Assembly: GCF_003346515.1 (NCBI RefSeq)
Contig: NZ_QQNA01000005.1
Span: forward strand, 18,533-82,532
DNA length: 64,000 nt
Reading direction: 5' to 3'
Source of the DNA: Streptomyces corynorhini
Lineage (GTDB): Bacteria; Actinomycetota; Actinomycetes; Streptomycetales; Streptomycetaceae
The position numbers and the translations under genes are program-made. Below, piece after piece: positions 8,360 through 18,177 of the stretch; position 1 is the stretch's first letter, and each line of letters opens with the position of its first letter. Under the pieces are notes generated by a model that saw only the letters and a program-made list of their open reading frames with translations, searched no databases and was not told the DNA's origin.

Positions 8360-9091
8360 TCACCAGGGCACCGCCCCGGCGTCCTCGAAGAACTGGCCCG
8401 TCGGACCGTCGTCGGGCAGCGTCGCCAGTTCGACGGCGATCGCCGCACCCTGTTGGGGCGTGCGCACGCCGTGGAAACCGTTGAGGTCCGTCGCGACATA
8501 GCCGGGGCAGGCGACGTTGATCAGGATGTTCGTACCGCTCAGCTCCCGGACGTACTGGAGGGTGACGGCGTTCAGGAACGTCTTCGACGGCGCGTACGCC
8601 ACGGCCACCGGCCCCGTCGACTGCGCCGCGTCGCCCCCGGACTGCCGGGTGAGGGAGCCGACGCTGCTGGACATGTTCACGATCCGCGGTGCGGCGGAGC
8701 GCCGCAGCAGGGGCAACATCGCGTTGGTGACGCGGATGACACCGATCACGTTGGTCTCCACGACCGTTCGGATGATGGCGGGATCGACCGAGGTCGGCTC
8801 CTGCGGCCCGCCCCCGGTGATGCCGGCGTTGTTGACGAGCACGTCGAGGTGCCCGGCCCGTTCCTCGATCAGCCGTGCGGCCGCGGTCACGCTCGCGTCG
8901 TCGGTCACGTCCAGCGCCACGCCGAACGCGTCGACGCCGGCCGCGCGCAGCCTCTCCACCGCGGCCGTACGGCGCCGGTCGTCGCGGGCTCCGACGCCGA
9001 CGCTCCAGCCGAGGGCGCCCAGGCCCGCGGCGATCTCGTAGCCGATTCCCTTGTTCGCGCCGGTGACCAGCGCAATCGTTCGTTCGCTCAT
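8360..9091 (-). CDS. SDR-family NAD(P)-dependent oxidoreductase
   Basis: This classical short-chain dehydrogenase has 243 residues. It shows the cofactor motif TGANKGIGYEIA near the N-terminus, the NNAG motif, the catalytic serine region (NMSSSVGS) and an active-site YAPSK. The C-terminal PGYVATDLNGFHGVRTPQQG is typical of the carbonyl-reductase-like subgroup. I start it at 9091 (MSERTIALV); an ATG at 9100 is possible. It is divergent from a LysR gene with a 95-nt shared promoter region that holds a clear dyad, so it is probably the LysR target. Confidence 0.93.
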   Translation of the reverse strand: MSERTIALVTGANKGIGYEIAAGLGALGWSVGVGARDDRRRTAAVERLRAAGVDAFGVALDVTDDASVTAAARLIEERAGHLDVLVNNAGITGGGPQEPTSVDPAIIRTVVETNVIGVIRVTNAMLPLLRRSAAPRIVNMSSSVGSLTRQSGGDAAQSTGPVAVAYAPSKTFLNAVTLQYVRELSGTNILINVACPGYVATDLNGFHGVRTPQQGAAIAVELATLPDDGPTGQFFEDAGAVPW

Positions 9092-9147
9092 GGAGACCAT
9101 GCTGCCCTCGGCACCGGCGAGAGGTCCAAGACCGATCAGGTCGACAC

Positions 9148-9166
9148 CGATACCGTTCGGGTATCG
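9148..9166. promoter_or_regulatory. LysR-type dyad between the SDR and LysR genes
   Basis: CGATACC at 9148-9154 and GGTATCG at 9160-9166 form a perfect 7-bp inverted repeat with a 5-nt spacer. It fits the T-N11-A pattern of LysR boxes (ATACC-N5-GGTAT). It is 21 nt upstream of the LysR start and 57 nt upstream of the SDR start. Confidence 0.7.
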
Positions 9167-9186
9167 ATCCGCAGTAGCGTGGCCGC

Positions 9187-10038
9187 ATGGAGACCCGGGA
9201 ACTGCGGTATTTCGTCGCTGTCGCCGAAGAGCTGCACTTCGGGCGGGCCGCGCGGCGTCTCGGGATCGCGCAACCGCCGCTGTCACGGGCGATCCGGCAG
9301 CTCGAACGCCGGCTCGGGGCCGCACTGCTCGATCGGACCAGCCGCACCGTCACACTGACCGAGGCCGGCTCGGTGCTGCTGGTCGAGGGCCGGACGGCCC
9401 TGGAGGCGGTCGGCGCCGCCGAGCGCCGGACCCGCCGCGCCGCCCTTGCCAGGACCGGCAGCCCCGGCCTGGTCCTGGTCACGAAGGCCAGTGCGTCCAG
9501 CGAACTGCTGGCGAAGCTGCTCGACACATACGCCGCCGCACCCGGCGCGGTCCCCGTGGAAGTCATCCTGTGCGGCCCGGCCGAGCAGGGACGGCTCCTG
9601 CGCGAGGGGCAGGCCGACGTGGCACTGCTGCACACACCATTCGACTCGACGGCCGGATTCCACACCGAGGAGCTGAGCACGGAGGGCCAGGTCGTGGTCC
9701 TGCCCGCCGGGCATCCGCTCACCACCCGGGCCCATGTGCGCCTGGCCGACATCACCGGCCTGCCGGGCCTGCCCCTGCCACGCTGGCCCGACCCCGACGG
9801 CACCTACCCGCCGGGCCCCGGCCCGCGCGTCCGCGACCACGCGCAGTTGTTGCAGCTCGTCGCGCTCGGCCGGGCCTGCGCGGTCTCACCGGAGTCGTGC
9901 CGGGCCCAACTGCACGGTGACCTCGCCGCCGTGCCCGTGCTGGACGCGCCGGTGGTCGGCACCGTGATCGCCTGGCCACCGCACAGCCGGTCCAGAGCCG
10001 TCGCCGACCTCGTCAGGACCGCGACACTTCTCGCGTAG
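9187..10038 (+). CDS. LysR-family transcriptional regulator
   Basis: This 283-residue protein has an N-terminal winged helix-turn-helix (ELRYFVAVAEELHFGRAARR, LGIAQPPLSRAIRQLERRLG) and a C-terminal substrate-binding domain of the LysR class. It is shorter than the typical 300 residues but complete. It faces the SDR gene with a LysR-type dyad between them, so the likely role is control of that dehydrogenase together with autoregulation. The inducer is unknown. Confidence 0.93.
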   Translation: METRELRYFVAVAEELHFGRAARRLGIAQPPLSRAIRQLERRLGAALLDRTSRTVTLTEAGSVLLVEGRTALEAVGAAERRTRRAALARTGSPGLVLVTKASASSELLAKLLDTYAAAPGAVPVEVILCGPAEQGRLLREGQADVALLHTPFDSTAGFHTEELSTEGQVVVLPAGHPLTTRAHVRLADITGLPGLPLPRWPDPDGTYPPGPGPRVRDHAQLLQLVALGRACAVSPESCRAQLHGDLAAVPVLDAPVVGTVIAWPPHSRSRAVADLVRTATLLA

Positions 10039-10089
10039 TTCCCATAGTTCCCACGCGCCCGGCCAGGTTCCCTTGCCACCCCAAGTCAT

Positions 10090-10353
10090 ATGATGATCGG
10101 AACTATGCAGCACCCGAAGCACCGCAAAAGCGAAATCGATGACCTCGCGCAGCGTGAGCTGACACGCCTGGTCTTCCGCGTCATGACGTGCCACCGGCTC
10201 CAGGCGTGGTCGGAGGGGACGAGCATCGCCGGACAGCGCGCGCCGGAGGAGGCGCGCCCGCGCCGCGGGAGTGCGGCCCGGGGCTCGCGGTGCCACGGTG
10301 CCCGCTGCGGCACGGGTGTCCCGCACCGCGCTGCGCGCGCTGATGCCGCATGA
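10090..10353 (+). CDS. Doubtful small ORF upstream of the AraC gene
   Basis: This is an 87-residue frame whose TGA overlaps the AraC ATG as ATGA. Only the spacing argues for it: composition is Arg/Ala-rich with several Cys and His, and I recognise no domain. Codon use over the first 30 codons (AAA, GAA, ACT, ATA-like bases) is less biased than in neighbours. It may be a leader ORF or chance. The rest of the gap 10039-10349 shows nothing else I can name. Confidence 0.25.
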   Translation: MMIGTMQHPKHRKSEIDDLAQRELTRLVFRVMTCHRLQAWSEGTSIAGQRAPEEARPRRGSAARGSRCHGARCGTGVPHRAARADAA

Positions 10354-11294
10354 CCGGCGCCGAGGCATTTCTGGAGACTCTCGCGACAAGCGGCCTGCCG
10401 CCCTTGCGCGGTCGGCGGCAGGTCGGCGACGACTTCCGCGCCGATGTCGTCACCCGCGAACTGGGGCCGCTGAGACTGGCCGAGCTGGTCACTCCGGAGG
10501 GCGAGTGCTTCAGGGACGTGCGGTCCGCTCGCGCCGCCGACAGCGAGTGGTGGCAGATCGAACTGGTGACGCGGGGACGGGTGCGTGCCGAGCAGGGCGG
10601 CGGCAGCGCTGAACTCGGGCCCACCGACCTGGTCCTGATCGACCCGGTGCGGCCGGTCCGGTTCGCCAGTACGGCGTCCACGCATGTGACCATGCTGGTT
10701 CCGCGGCGCTCGCTGCGGCTCGGACCGGACGACGCCACCCGGCTGGCCGGTGTGCGTATCCGTGGCGATCGCGGGCCCGGGGCCCTGGTGTCGTCGCTCG
10801 CACGCGACATGGCCCGGTCGTTGGACGGTTTCCGCGCCGACGAGGCGGACAGGTCGGCGGCAGCGGTGATCGAGCTGATCTCGGTGGCGCTCTCGGCGCA
10901 GCTGGGCCGGGTGCGTCCGGTCGCCGACGAGGCGTTGCGCAGCCGGATCGTCGGCTTCATCGAGGCGAGGCTGTCCGACCGGGGCCTCGGCCCGGCGATG
11001 GTGGCCGCGGCGCACCACATGTCCGTGCGCCAGTTGCACAAGCTCTTCGAGGCCCAGCCTCTGACGGTGGCGGCCCTGATTCGCCGGCGGCGCCTGGAGC
11101 GGTGCCGCGCGGACCTGGCCGGAACCGACCGCACTGTCGCAGCCGTCGCCGCCTGCTGGGGGTTCGCCGATCCGGCGCACTTCAGCCGGCTGTTCAAGGC
11201 CGCCTACGGGTACAACGCGGGGACGCTCACGTCCAACAACCGTGCGCGGACGGTCAACGCTTCCGCTGCCCGGCCGAGCGAGGATGGTCACTGA
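10350..11294 (+). CDS. AraC-family regulator
   Basis: This 314-residue protein has an N-terminal half that resembles the AraC_binding_2 type (LVTRGRVRAEQGG, DLVLIDPVRPVRF) and a C-terminal AraC DNA-binding domain with MVAAAHHMSVRQLHKLFE and VAAVAACWGFADPAHFSRLF. A SnoaL-like gene starts 28 nt after its stop on the same strand, so the two are probably co-transcribed. The effector is unknown. Confidence 0.92.
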   Translation: MTGAEAFLETLATSGLPPLRGRRQVGDDFRADVVTRELGPLRLAELVTPEGECFRDVRSARAADSEWWQIELVTRGRVRAEQGGGSAELGPTDLVLIDPVRPVRFASTASTHVTMLVPRRSLRLGPDDATRLAGVRIRGDRGPGALVSSLARDMARSLDGFRADEADRSAAAVIELISVALSAQLGRVRPVADEALRSRIVGFIEARLSDRGLGPAMVAAAHHMSVRQLHKLFEAQPLTVAALIRRRRLERCRADLAGTDRTVAAVAACWGFADPAHFSRLFKAAYGYNAGTLTSNNRARTVNASAARPSEDGH

Positions 11295-11322
11295 ACGTAC
11301 GGAGAGCGGAAAGGCGATCACC

Positions 11323-11760
11323 ATGGAACAGTCGGTCGAAGCGATGAGCGCCATCCCGGCCCGGATGAACGAGGGTTGGAACCAGGGTGACGCCACCGCG
11401 TTCGTCGCCGATTTCGCGGATGACGCCGAGCTGGTGGACTTCGAGGGATCCATTCACAAGGGGCGCGAGCAGGTGATCGCGTTCAATCAGCCGCTCTTCG
11501 ATACGGTGCTGAAGGGTTCCCGGCTGGTACGGGGAGAGGTGCCGTTCGCCCGGATCGTCCAGCCGGGCTGGGGCGTGGTGCACCACCGCGTCGGCATGGT
11601 GATGCCGGGCGAGGAGGAGCCGCCCCCGAGCCGTTATTTCATGCAGCTGCTCGCCGTGGTGTGGCAGAACGACCGCTGGGAAGTCGCCACGCTGCAGAAC
11701 TCGCGCCTGGTCTCGTTGGAGACCGCGATGGCCCTGGACGCCGGGACCGCGGCCGGATAG
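11323..11760 (+). CDS. SnoaL-like / SgcJ-EcaC family protein
   Basis: This 145-residue protein has an NTF2-like fold signature: an N-terminal helix (IPARMNEGWNQGDATAFVAD) followed by FADDAELVDFEG and KGREQVIAFNQPLF. SnoaL-like proteins are cone-shaped small-molecule-binding proteins or enzymes; the substrate cannot be inferred. I chose ATG 11323 (preceded by GGAAAGG); an upstream in-frame ATG at 11284 overlaps the AraC gene and lacks a spaced ribosome site. It is convergent with the Rieske ferredoxin gene. Confidence 0.82.
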   Translation: MEQSVEAMSAIPARMNEGWNQGDATAFVADFADDAELVDFEGSIHKGREQVIAFNQPLFDTVLKGSRLVRGEVPFARIVQPGWGVVHHRVGMVMPGEEEPPPSRYFMQLLAVVWQNDRWEVATLQNSRLVSLETAMALDAGTAAG

Positions 11761-11793
11761 GAGGGCCGGACCACCGCGCGGCAGGACCGTCCC

Positions 11794-12165
11794 TCAGCCG
11801 GGTCCGCCCTCCCCCGCCACCGGTATACCGGCCGCGCCCACCGCGCCCGCCACCGCGGGCGTCGGAGCGCCGGGCAGGACGTGGATGACCCCGTCGACGA
11901 CTTCGACCCGGTGGGTGCGGACGGGCGTGCGGGCGGGCGGGCACGTGGGGTGTCCGGTGCGCAGGTCGAACGTCGCGCCGTGCAGCGGGCATTCGACCTG
12001 GCAGTTCTCGATCCAGCCCTGGGAGAGGGCGGCGTCCTGGTGCGTGCAGGTGTCGTCGATCGCGTACAACTCGCCATCGGCGTGGAACACGGCGATCGGC
12101 GGTTCCGTGTCGATACGGACGGCCTCGCCCTCGGGCAGATCCTCAAGGCGGCAGACGGGAAACAC
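11794..12165 (-). CDS. Rieske [2Fe-2S] ferredoxin
   Basis: This 123-residue electron carrier starts at GTG 12165, preceded by a GAGGGGGG ribosome site. The cluster ligands are Cys40-x-His42 (CTH) and Cys59-x2-His62 (CPLH). The C-terminal 30 residues are Pro/Ala/Gly-rich and probably disordered. It lies next to, and divergent from, an IclR gene, and on the other side of that are a dimethylglycine-oxidase-like flavoprotein and a Rieske oxygenase alpha subunit. It therefore probably passes electrons to that oxygenase. No ferredoxin reductase gene is found nearby. Confidence 0.92.
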   Translation of the reverse strand: MFPVCRLEDLPEGEAVRIDTEPPIAVFHADGELYAIDDTCTHQDAALSQGWIENCQVECPLHGATFDLRTGHPTCPPARTPVRTHRVEVVDGVIHVLPGAPTPAVAGAVGAAGIPVAGEGGPG

Positions 12166-12192
12166 TGGCCCCCCTCACACGATCCAAATACG

Positions 12193-12228
12193 GTTGCGCA
12201 TGACGCATCGCGGGGCGCGATGCGCAAC
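12193..12228. promoter_or_regulatory. Two nested inverted repeats, candidate IclR operator
   Basis: GTTGCGCAT (12193-12201) is mirrored by ATGCGCAAC (12220-12228), and inside it GCATCGC (12205-12211) is mirrored by GCGATGC (12217-12223). The site is centred between the divergent ferredoxin and IclR genes, 28 nt from the first start and 85 nt from the second. Nested dyads suit an IclR tetramer, but binding is inferred from position only. Confidence 0.65.
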
Positions 12229-12312
12229 AGAATCCTGGCCGGACGCCCGGCCGTCAAGTGCTTCCAGGGATGACGGCCGGATCGATTCGCGGGTGATGGG
12301 AACAGAAGCATC

Positions 12313-13134
12313 GTGAACACAACTGAAGAGACCAACGAGACGAACGAGACCGACGAGACGCGTGAGGCGAAGCGGGGCGGGGCGGGATCCGTTCAGTCCG
12401 TCGAGCGGGCGGTGAGCGTACTGGAAATTCTCGCCGCGCGGGGCGAGGCCGGAGTCAGCGCCATAGCAGACGAGTTGGGCGTGCACCGATCGACCGCGTT
12501 CCGGCTGCTGGGAGTGTTGGAGAGCCGCGGTCTCGTCGATCAGGAGAAGGACCGGGGGAAGTACTACCTGGGCGTGGGGGTGCTGCGGCTGGCCGGCGCG
12601 GCGGCGCTGCGGCTGGACATCTCGCAGGAGGGCGTCGCGGTGCTCCGGGCGCTGGCCGACGACACCGGGGAGACGGCGAACATCGCGATTCTGGACAGGG
12701 ACGCGGCCGTCAACATCATGCAGGCGCGCGGTTCGGCCGCCGTCACCGCGCACAACTGGCTGGGACGGCGGTTCGCACTGCACGCGACGGCCACCGGGAA
12801 GGTACTTCTGGCCAACCTCCCCGAGGGGCGGCGCGAGGAGTTCCTGGGGCGCGGGCCGGAGCGCTTCACCGCGCGGACGATCACCGGCAGGACCGCGCTG
12901 CGCGCCGAGTTGGCGACGGTGGCGGAGCGGGGCCACGCCCGTACCGTGGAGGAGCTGGAGGACGGGCTGAACGCCGTCGGTGCCGAGGTCAGGGCGTTCG
13001 ACGGCTCGGTCGTCGGGGCGATCGGGGTGTCGGGCCCCGCGTACCGGATGACGGAGGAGTCGCTGCCCGGGACGGCGGGCAAGGTGGTGGAGGCGGCCCG
13101 GGAGCTGTCGCAGCGCATGGGGTACGGCGGCTGA
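12313..13134 (+). CDS. IclR-family transcriptional regulator
   Basis: This 273-residue protein starts at GTG 12313. The first 25 residues are acidic and Thr/Glu-rich. The winged helix-turn-helix is SVERAVSVLEILAARGEAGV then AIADELGVHRSTAFRLLGVL, and the C-terminal effector domain has HATATGKVLLANLP and VGAIGVSGPAYRM. It is divergent from the Rieske ferredoxin and upstream of the flavoprotein and oxygenase genes, so it probably controls betaine-type catabolism. Its stop codon falls inside the first unit of a tandem repeat. Confidence 0.94.
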   Translation: MNTTEETNETNETDETREAKRGGAGSVQSVERAVSVLEILAARGEAGVSAIADELGVHRSTAFRLLGVLESRGLVDQEKDRGKYYLGVGVLRLAGAAALRLDISQEGVAVLRALADDTGETANIAILDRDAAVNIMQARGSAAVTAHNWLGRRFALHATATGKVLLANLPEGRREEFLGRGPERFTARTITGRTALRAELATVAERGHARTVEELEDGLNAVGAEVRAFDGSVVGAIGVSGPAYRMTEESLPGTAGKVVEAARELSQRMGYGG

Positions 13135-13240
13135 CACCCGGGTCCCGGTGGCCTGACACCCGGGCCCCGGTGGCCGGTTGCCCGAGTCCCGGTGGCCTGA
13201 CACCCGGGTCCCGGTGGCCGGTTGCCCGGGTCCCGGTGGC
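13131..13240. repeat. 22-bp tandem repeat, five units in A-A-B-A-B order
   Basis: Unit A begins CTGACACCCGGGTCCCGG and unit B begins CGGTTGCCCGGGTCCCGG; both end in TGGC. Copies: 13131 A, 13153 A, 13175 B, 13197 A, 13219 B. The TGA stop of the IclR gene is in the first A unit. The rest of the gap to 13456 holds a short GCGCGGCGG-type repeat (about 13258-13290) and the GAGGAGG ribosome site of the next gene. Confidence 0.92.
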
Positions 13241-13360
13241 CTGATCCGGAGGGTCGGCCGCCGGGCGCGGCGGGCGCGGCGGGCGCGGTGAGCGCGGGTG
13301 CGGGCGGCGTGCGGCGCTCCGGATTCCGGCCTTTGCCCGTCCGTGAAGGTGCCCTCTTGA

Positions 13361-15934
<2,574 letters not shown>

Positions 15935-16076
15935 CACCGACCCCCTCCGGAGAGGCCCGGGGCAGCCGCGTACGACGTGACGGCCTCTCCCGCGCTCTCC
16001 CGCTCCACCCGGCACTCCCCCGAGCTGTTGATCCGCGCCGGTTCCCCGCCGCGGCAGCCTGAGAGGCGGCACCACC

Positions 16077-17225
16077 ATGACGACCACGCCCGCGTCCGTG
16101 GGCAGCGGCAGGGCCCCGAGCCTGATCCGGACGCTTCCCGGCCGCTTCTACACCGATCCGGAGGTCTTCCGGCAGGAGCAGGAGAAGATCTTCGAGTCGC
16201 TCTGGTTCTGCGCGGTACGCGGCTCCGACCTGACCGGGCCCGGCGCGTTCCGCACCGTGCGCGTCGGCCGCGAGTCGGTGCTCGTCACGCGGAACAGGGC
16301 GGGAGAGCCGCGCGCCTTCCTCAACATCTGCCGGCACCGGGGCGCCCGGCTGTGCACCGAGGAGTCCGGCGAGGTGCGCCGCAACCTCCAATGCGCCTAC
16401 CACGCCTGGACATACGACCTGGACGGCCGGCTGATCGCCGCGCCCAACCTGGTGCGGATGCCGGATGTCGACAGGACCGCGTACGGGCTGACGGCGGTGC
16501 GGGTGCGCGAGTGGCTCGGCTATCTCTGGCTGTGTCTGGCGGACGAGCCGCCGTCCTTCGAGGAGACGGTGATGGGCGCGGCGGTGGAGCGGCTGGGCGA
16601 CGCGGCGTCGATCGCCCGCTACCGCACCGAGGAGCTGGCACTCGGGCGGCGGGTGCGCTACGACGTGCGGGCCAACTGGAAGCTGATCGTCGAGAACTTC
16701 ATGGAGTGCTACCACTGCGCCACCATCCACCCCGAACTGACCGAGATCCTGCCGGAGTTCGCCGAGGGCTACGCGGCCCAGTACTACGTGGGCCACGGCG
16801 CCGCGTTCGCCCCCGGGGCGCGGGGCTTCACCGTGGACGGCAGCGCGGGACCCGGCCGGCTCCCCGGGATCGCGGAGGAGCAGGACCGCCGGTACTACGC
16901 GATCACCGTGAAACCGACGGTGTTCGTCAATCTGGTGCCGGACCATGTGATCGTGCACCGGATGTTCCCGCTCGCCCACGACCGTACGGTCGTGGAGTGC
17001 GACTGGCTGTACGCGCCCGAGGCGGTCGCCGGGGGCGCGGACCTGTCCAGGTCGGTGGAGCTGTTCCACCGTGTCAACACCCAGGACTTCGAGGCGTGTG
17101 AGCGCACCCAGCCGGGGATGGCCTCGCGCGCGTACCGCGAGGGAGGTGTGCTCGTTCCCTCGGAGCATCACATCGGCGCGTTCCACCGCTGGGTCACGGG
17201 ACTGCTGGACGCCGGAGCGGGCTGA
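16077..17225 (+). CDS. Rieske oxygenase alpha subunit, glycine-betaine monooxygenase type (GbcA-like)
   Basis: Predicted to demethylate a quaternary amine such as glycine betaine, releasing formaldehyde and giving dimethylglycine for the preceding flavoprotein. It has 382 residues. The Rieske centre is Cys85-x-His87 with Cys106-x2-His109 (CRHRGARLC, CAYHAW). The mononuclear iron site is in NFMECYHCATIHPEL (His213, His218, with bridging Glu210). Aromatic-ring dioxygenases share this layout, so substrate assignment rests on the flavoprotein and ferredoxin neighbours; proline betaine or carnitine are alternatives. Confidence 0.88.
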   Translation: MTTTPASVGSGRAPSLIRTLPGRFYTDPEVFRQEQEKIFESLWFCAVRGSDLTGPGAFRTVRVGRESVLVTRNRAGEPRAFLNICRHRGARLCTEESGEVRRNLQCAYHAWTYDLDGRLIAAPNLVRMPDVDRTAYGLTAVRVREWLGYLWLCLADEPPSFEETVMGAAVERLGDAASIARYRTEELALGRRVRYDVRANWKLIVENFMECYHCATIHPELTEILPEFAEGYAAQYYVGHGAAFAPGARGFTVDGSAGPGRLPGIAEEQDRRYYAITVKPTVFVNLVPDHVIVHRMFPLAHDRTVVECDWLYAPEAVAGGADLSRSVELFHRVNTQDFEACERTQPGMASRAYREGGVLVPSEHHIGAFHRWVTGLLDAGAG

Positions 17226-17280
17226 CGGGGGCCCGGTTCGGGCTGACGGGGGCCCGATGCGGGCTGACGGGGCCCCGCCG
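17219..17280. repeat. 21-bp tandem repeat, three units, containing a stop codon
   Basis: The unit begins GGGCTGACGGGGGCCCG and repeats at 17219, 17240 and 17261 (the last is 20 nt). The first unit contains the TGA of the Rieske oxygenase gene. It resembles the repeat at the end of the IclR gene in both position and its CTGAC start. Confidence 0.88.
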
Positions 17281-17297
17281 CCCGGAGACCGGCGACC

Positions 17298-18011
17298 TCA
17301 CACCTCGGCGGTGGCGCAGGCGGGGTGGCCCCAGCCTTCGGTGTTCTTCGCGATGGCCTCTCCGGCGGCGTAGGCGCGTCCGCAGCGGCACCGGCCGGGG
17401 AACTTCGCGTTGAGGGTCCGCTTCGCGCTCCCCGGGGCGCGCCGCTTCGACGCGGTGGCGCCCGCCTTCGGCGCCGCGCCTGAGGAGCCCCGGCTCCCCG
17501 TGGGGCGGGCGGCGGCGGACGCGGGCGGCGGCTGCGGGGAGCCGAGTGCGCTCCCGGCGGCCCGCTGGGTGACGGCGGCGTCGCTGGCCGCCCGGTCGGC
17601 GAAGTCGTTGAAGCGGTCGCCGTCGACCTGGTGGGCGGGCACGTAGCGGAACTCCACCGAGCGGCCGGTGAGCAGGGTGTCGATGCGGGCGACCAGCTCC
17701 TGGTTGGCGACGGGCTTGCCGGAGGCCGTCTTCCAGCCCTTGCGCTTCCAGCCGGGCAGCCAGGTCGTGACGGCCTTCATCGCATACTGCGAGTCCATCC
17801 GGACCTCCAGCGCGACGGCCGGGTCCGTGGCGCTCAACAGGCGCTCCAGCGCCGTGAGTTCGGCGACGTTGTTGGTCGCCGTACCGAGCGCCCCCGCCTC
17901 CCAGCGGGCGACCTCGCCGGCCTCGGCGTCCGCGACGACCCAGGCCCAGCCGGCGGGCCCGGGATTTCCCTTCGACGCCCCGTCACACGCGGCGATCACA
18001 CGTTCAACCAT
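17298..18011 (-). CDS. Ribonuclease HI with a C-terminal Cys-rich tail
   Basis: Degrades RNA in RNA-DNA hybrids. It has 237 residues. The RNase H core (about 1-145) keeps the four acidic residues: Asp in ACDGASKGNPGP, Glu in NNVAELTAL, Asp in MDSQYAMKAV and Asp in NDFADRAASDA. A Ser/Ala/Pro linker leads to a basic tail with FPGRCRCGRAYAAGEAI and a later Cys in WGHPACATAEV, which could bind zinc or nucleic acid. Start ATG 18011 gives MVERVIAACDG; an in-frame ATG 12 nt upstream is possible. Confidence 0.92.
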   Translation of the reverse strand: MVERVIAACDGASKGNPGPAGWAWVVADAEAGEVARWEAGALGTATNNVAELTALERLLSATDPAVALEVRMDSQYAMKAVTTWLPGWKRKGWKTASGKPVANQELVARIDTLLTGRSVEFRYVPAHQVDGDRFNDFADRAASDAAVTQRAAGSALGSPQPPPASAAARPTGSRGSSGAAPKAGATASKRRAPGSAKRTLNAKFPGRCRCGRAYAAGEAIAKNTEGWGHPACATAEV

Positions 18012-18177
18012 GCCCCAGATCATGCCAGGGCGACGACGCCCGGCCCGCCACACCCCCGGGCCGTACCCGTCCCGGGTCGCCCCGCGCCCCGGCGGCCCGC
18101 GCCGTCGGCACGAGGCGGGCCCCGAACGCGGCGCCCTCCGCGGGCCCCGGCCGACGGCCACCGGGGCCCGCGGAGCG

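Noticed and set aside
13131..13240. Possible CRISPR-like array from regularly spaced repeats
   Set aside because: Units are contiguous with no unique spacers, and there are no cas genes. It is a simple tandem repeat.
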